A stretch of DNA of 64,000 bases from Methylobacterium radiotolerans JCM 2831. Its GTDB lineage: Bacteria > Pseudomonadota > Alphaproteobacteria > Rhizobiales > Beijerinckiaceae. Positions 63,763 through 64,000 of this stretch are shown in pieces; position 1 is the first letter of the stretch, and each line of letters begins with the position of its first letter. The notes beneath the pieces were generated by a model, which ran no database searches, was not told the DNA's origin, and saw nothing but the letters and a program-made list of their open reading frames with translations. Both the position numbers and the translations under genes were made by a program. The stretch is from positions 1,848,001 to 1,912,000 of the forward strand of contig NC_010505.1 in the NCBI RefSeq assembly GCF_000019725.1, given 5' to 3'.

Positions 63763-64000
63763 TCAGTCGGCAAGGCCGAGCACGATGGCGAGCATCCGGC
63801 TCAGGGCTGCGAGGGTGTCGCGTTCAAGTCGGCCGATGAGGGCACCGCATTTCGCCCGTGGCAGCGCGATAACTTTGTCAACCATGATCTGCGAAGTGCT
63901 TCGCAAGCCGTTGGCGGGGCTCGGCTCGACGGTCAGCCGGAAGAGCGGTGCGTCGCGGAGCGTGCTCGTGATGAGGCAGACAAGGATGCTATCGGTCCCT
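63763..64000 (-). CDS. MazF/PemK-family toxin, C-terminal part (5' partial)
   Basis: The minus strand reads TDSILVCLITSTLRDAPLFR, then LTVEPSPANGLRSTSQIMVDKV and IALPRAKCGALIGRLERDTLAALSRMLAIVLGLAD before a TGA. The LTVEPSPANGL / SQIMVDK pattern and the terminal IGRL..DTLAALSRML helix are those of MazF/PemK endoribonucleases of type II toxin-antitoxin systems. The gene's start and the antitoxin that normally precedes it lie beyond the right edge. Base composition is less GC-rich than neighbouring genes, which fits a mobile module. Confidence 0.85.
   Translation of the reverse strand, partial: GTDSILVCLITSTLRDAPLFRLTVEPSPANGLRSTSQIMVDKVIALPRAKCGALIGRLERDTLAALSRMLAIVLGLAD

Overview
The window is a high-GC, densely coded bacterial chromosome segment with about 56 genes or gene parts. 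Protein types and gene order point to an alphaproteobacterium of the order Rhizobiales (Hyphomicrobiales), most likely a Methylobacterium-type methylotroph. This rests on a cobalamin-dependent methylmalonyl-CoA mutase, tsaD/gpsA/EVE linkage, an assimilatory APS-reductase cysHDN set, Tat-exported molybdenum hydroxylases and many PAS/GGDEF/EAL signalling proteins. The species call is inference. No rRNA, tRNA, CRISPR array, prophage or insertion sequence was seen. || Layout. 1-5.1 kb: 3' end of methylmalonyl-CoA mutase, a secreted alpha/beta hydrolase, phosphoglucomutase, a GNAT protein and ribosomal protein S4. 5.2-12.3 kb: small proteins (secreted peptide, DUF2293-like, Mop/molbindin), then a coupled run tsaD - GNAT fusion - gpsA, an inverted MHYT-PAS-GGDEF-EAL protein and an EVE-domain gene. 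12.3-18.8 kb: sensor kinase, two-subunit molybdenum hydroxylase, uracil-DNA glycosylase relative, pyrF, DUF1330. 18.8-23.2 kb: TetR regulator and divergent SDR, isochorismatase-type hydrolase, DUF892 ferritin-like protein, PAS protein. 23.2-27.3 kb: an AT-rich spacer, a putative Fe(II)/2-oxoglutarate oxygenase and a convergent tauABC sulfonate importer. 27.8-34.9 kb: chemoreceptor, five-PAS hybrid kinase, TetR/acetyltransferase divergent pair with a 20-bp palindrome between them. 35-41.1 kb: envelope proteins (double-barrel outer membrane protein, Met/Arg/His-rich and Tyr/Asp/Arg-rich secreted peptides) and a GH63 glucosidase. 41.4-47 kb: solute-binding protein, LysR regulator and a garL-garR-garD-like aldarate operon. 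47-51.7 kb: PepSY membrane protein, TonB-dependent siderophore receptor, a small membrane protein and a decayed TetR gene under tandem palindromes. 52-60 kb: assimilatory sulfate reduction (cysJI, an Lrp-type regulator, cysHDN). 60-64 kb: Tat-exported FAH-family protein, luciferase-like monooxygenase, aspartate aminotransferase and the 3' end of a MazF/PemK toxin. || How the genes work together. Sulfur is the clearest theme: cysDN activates sulfate to APS, cysH reduces APS to sulfite, cysJI reduces sulfite to sulfide, and tauABC probably imports organosulfonates. The cysJI and cysHDN upstream regions share a GTTC-N8-GAAC palindrome and flank an Lrp-type regulator, suggesting common control. 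A second module (LysR, GarL, GarR, GarD) can take galactarate or glucarate to glycerate plus pyruvate. A third is iron uptake (TonB receptor with a Fur-like dyad at its start, convergent with a PepSY protein). Many gene ends carry perfect GC-rich hairpins; only the ones after the molybdenum hydroxylase operon and after the lrp gene have a clear T-tract.
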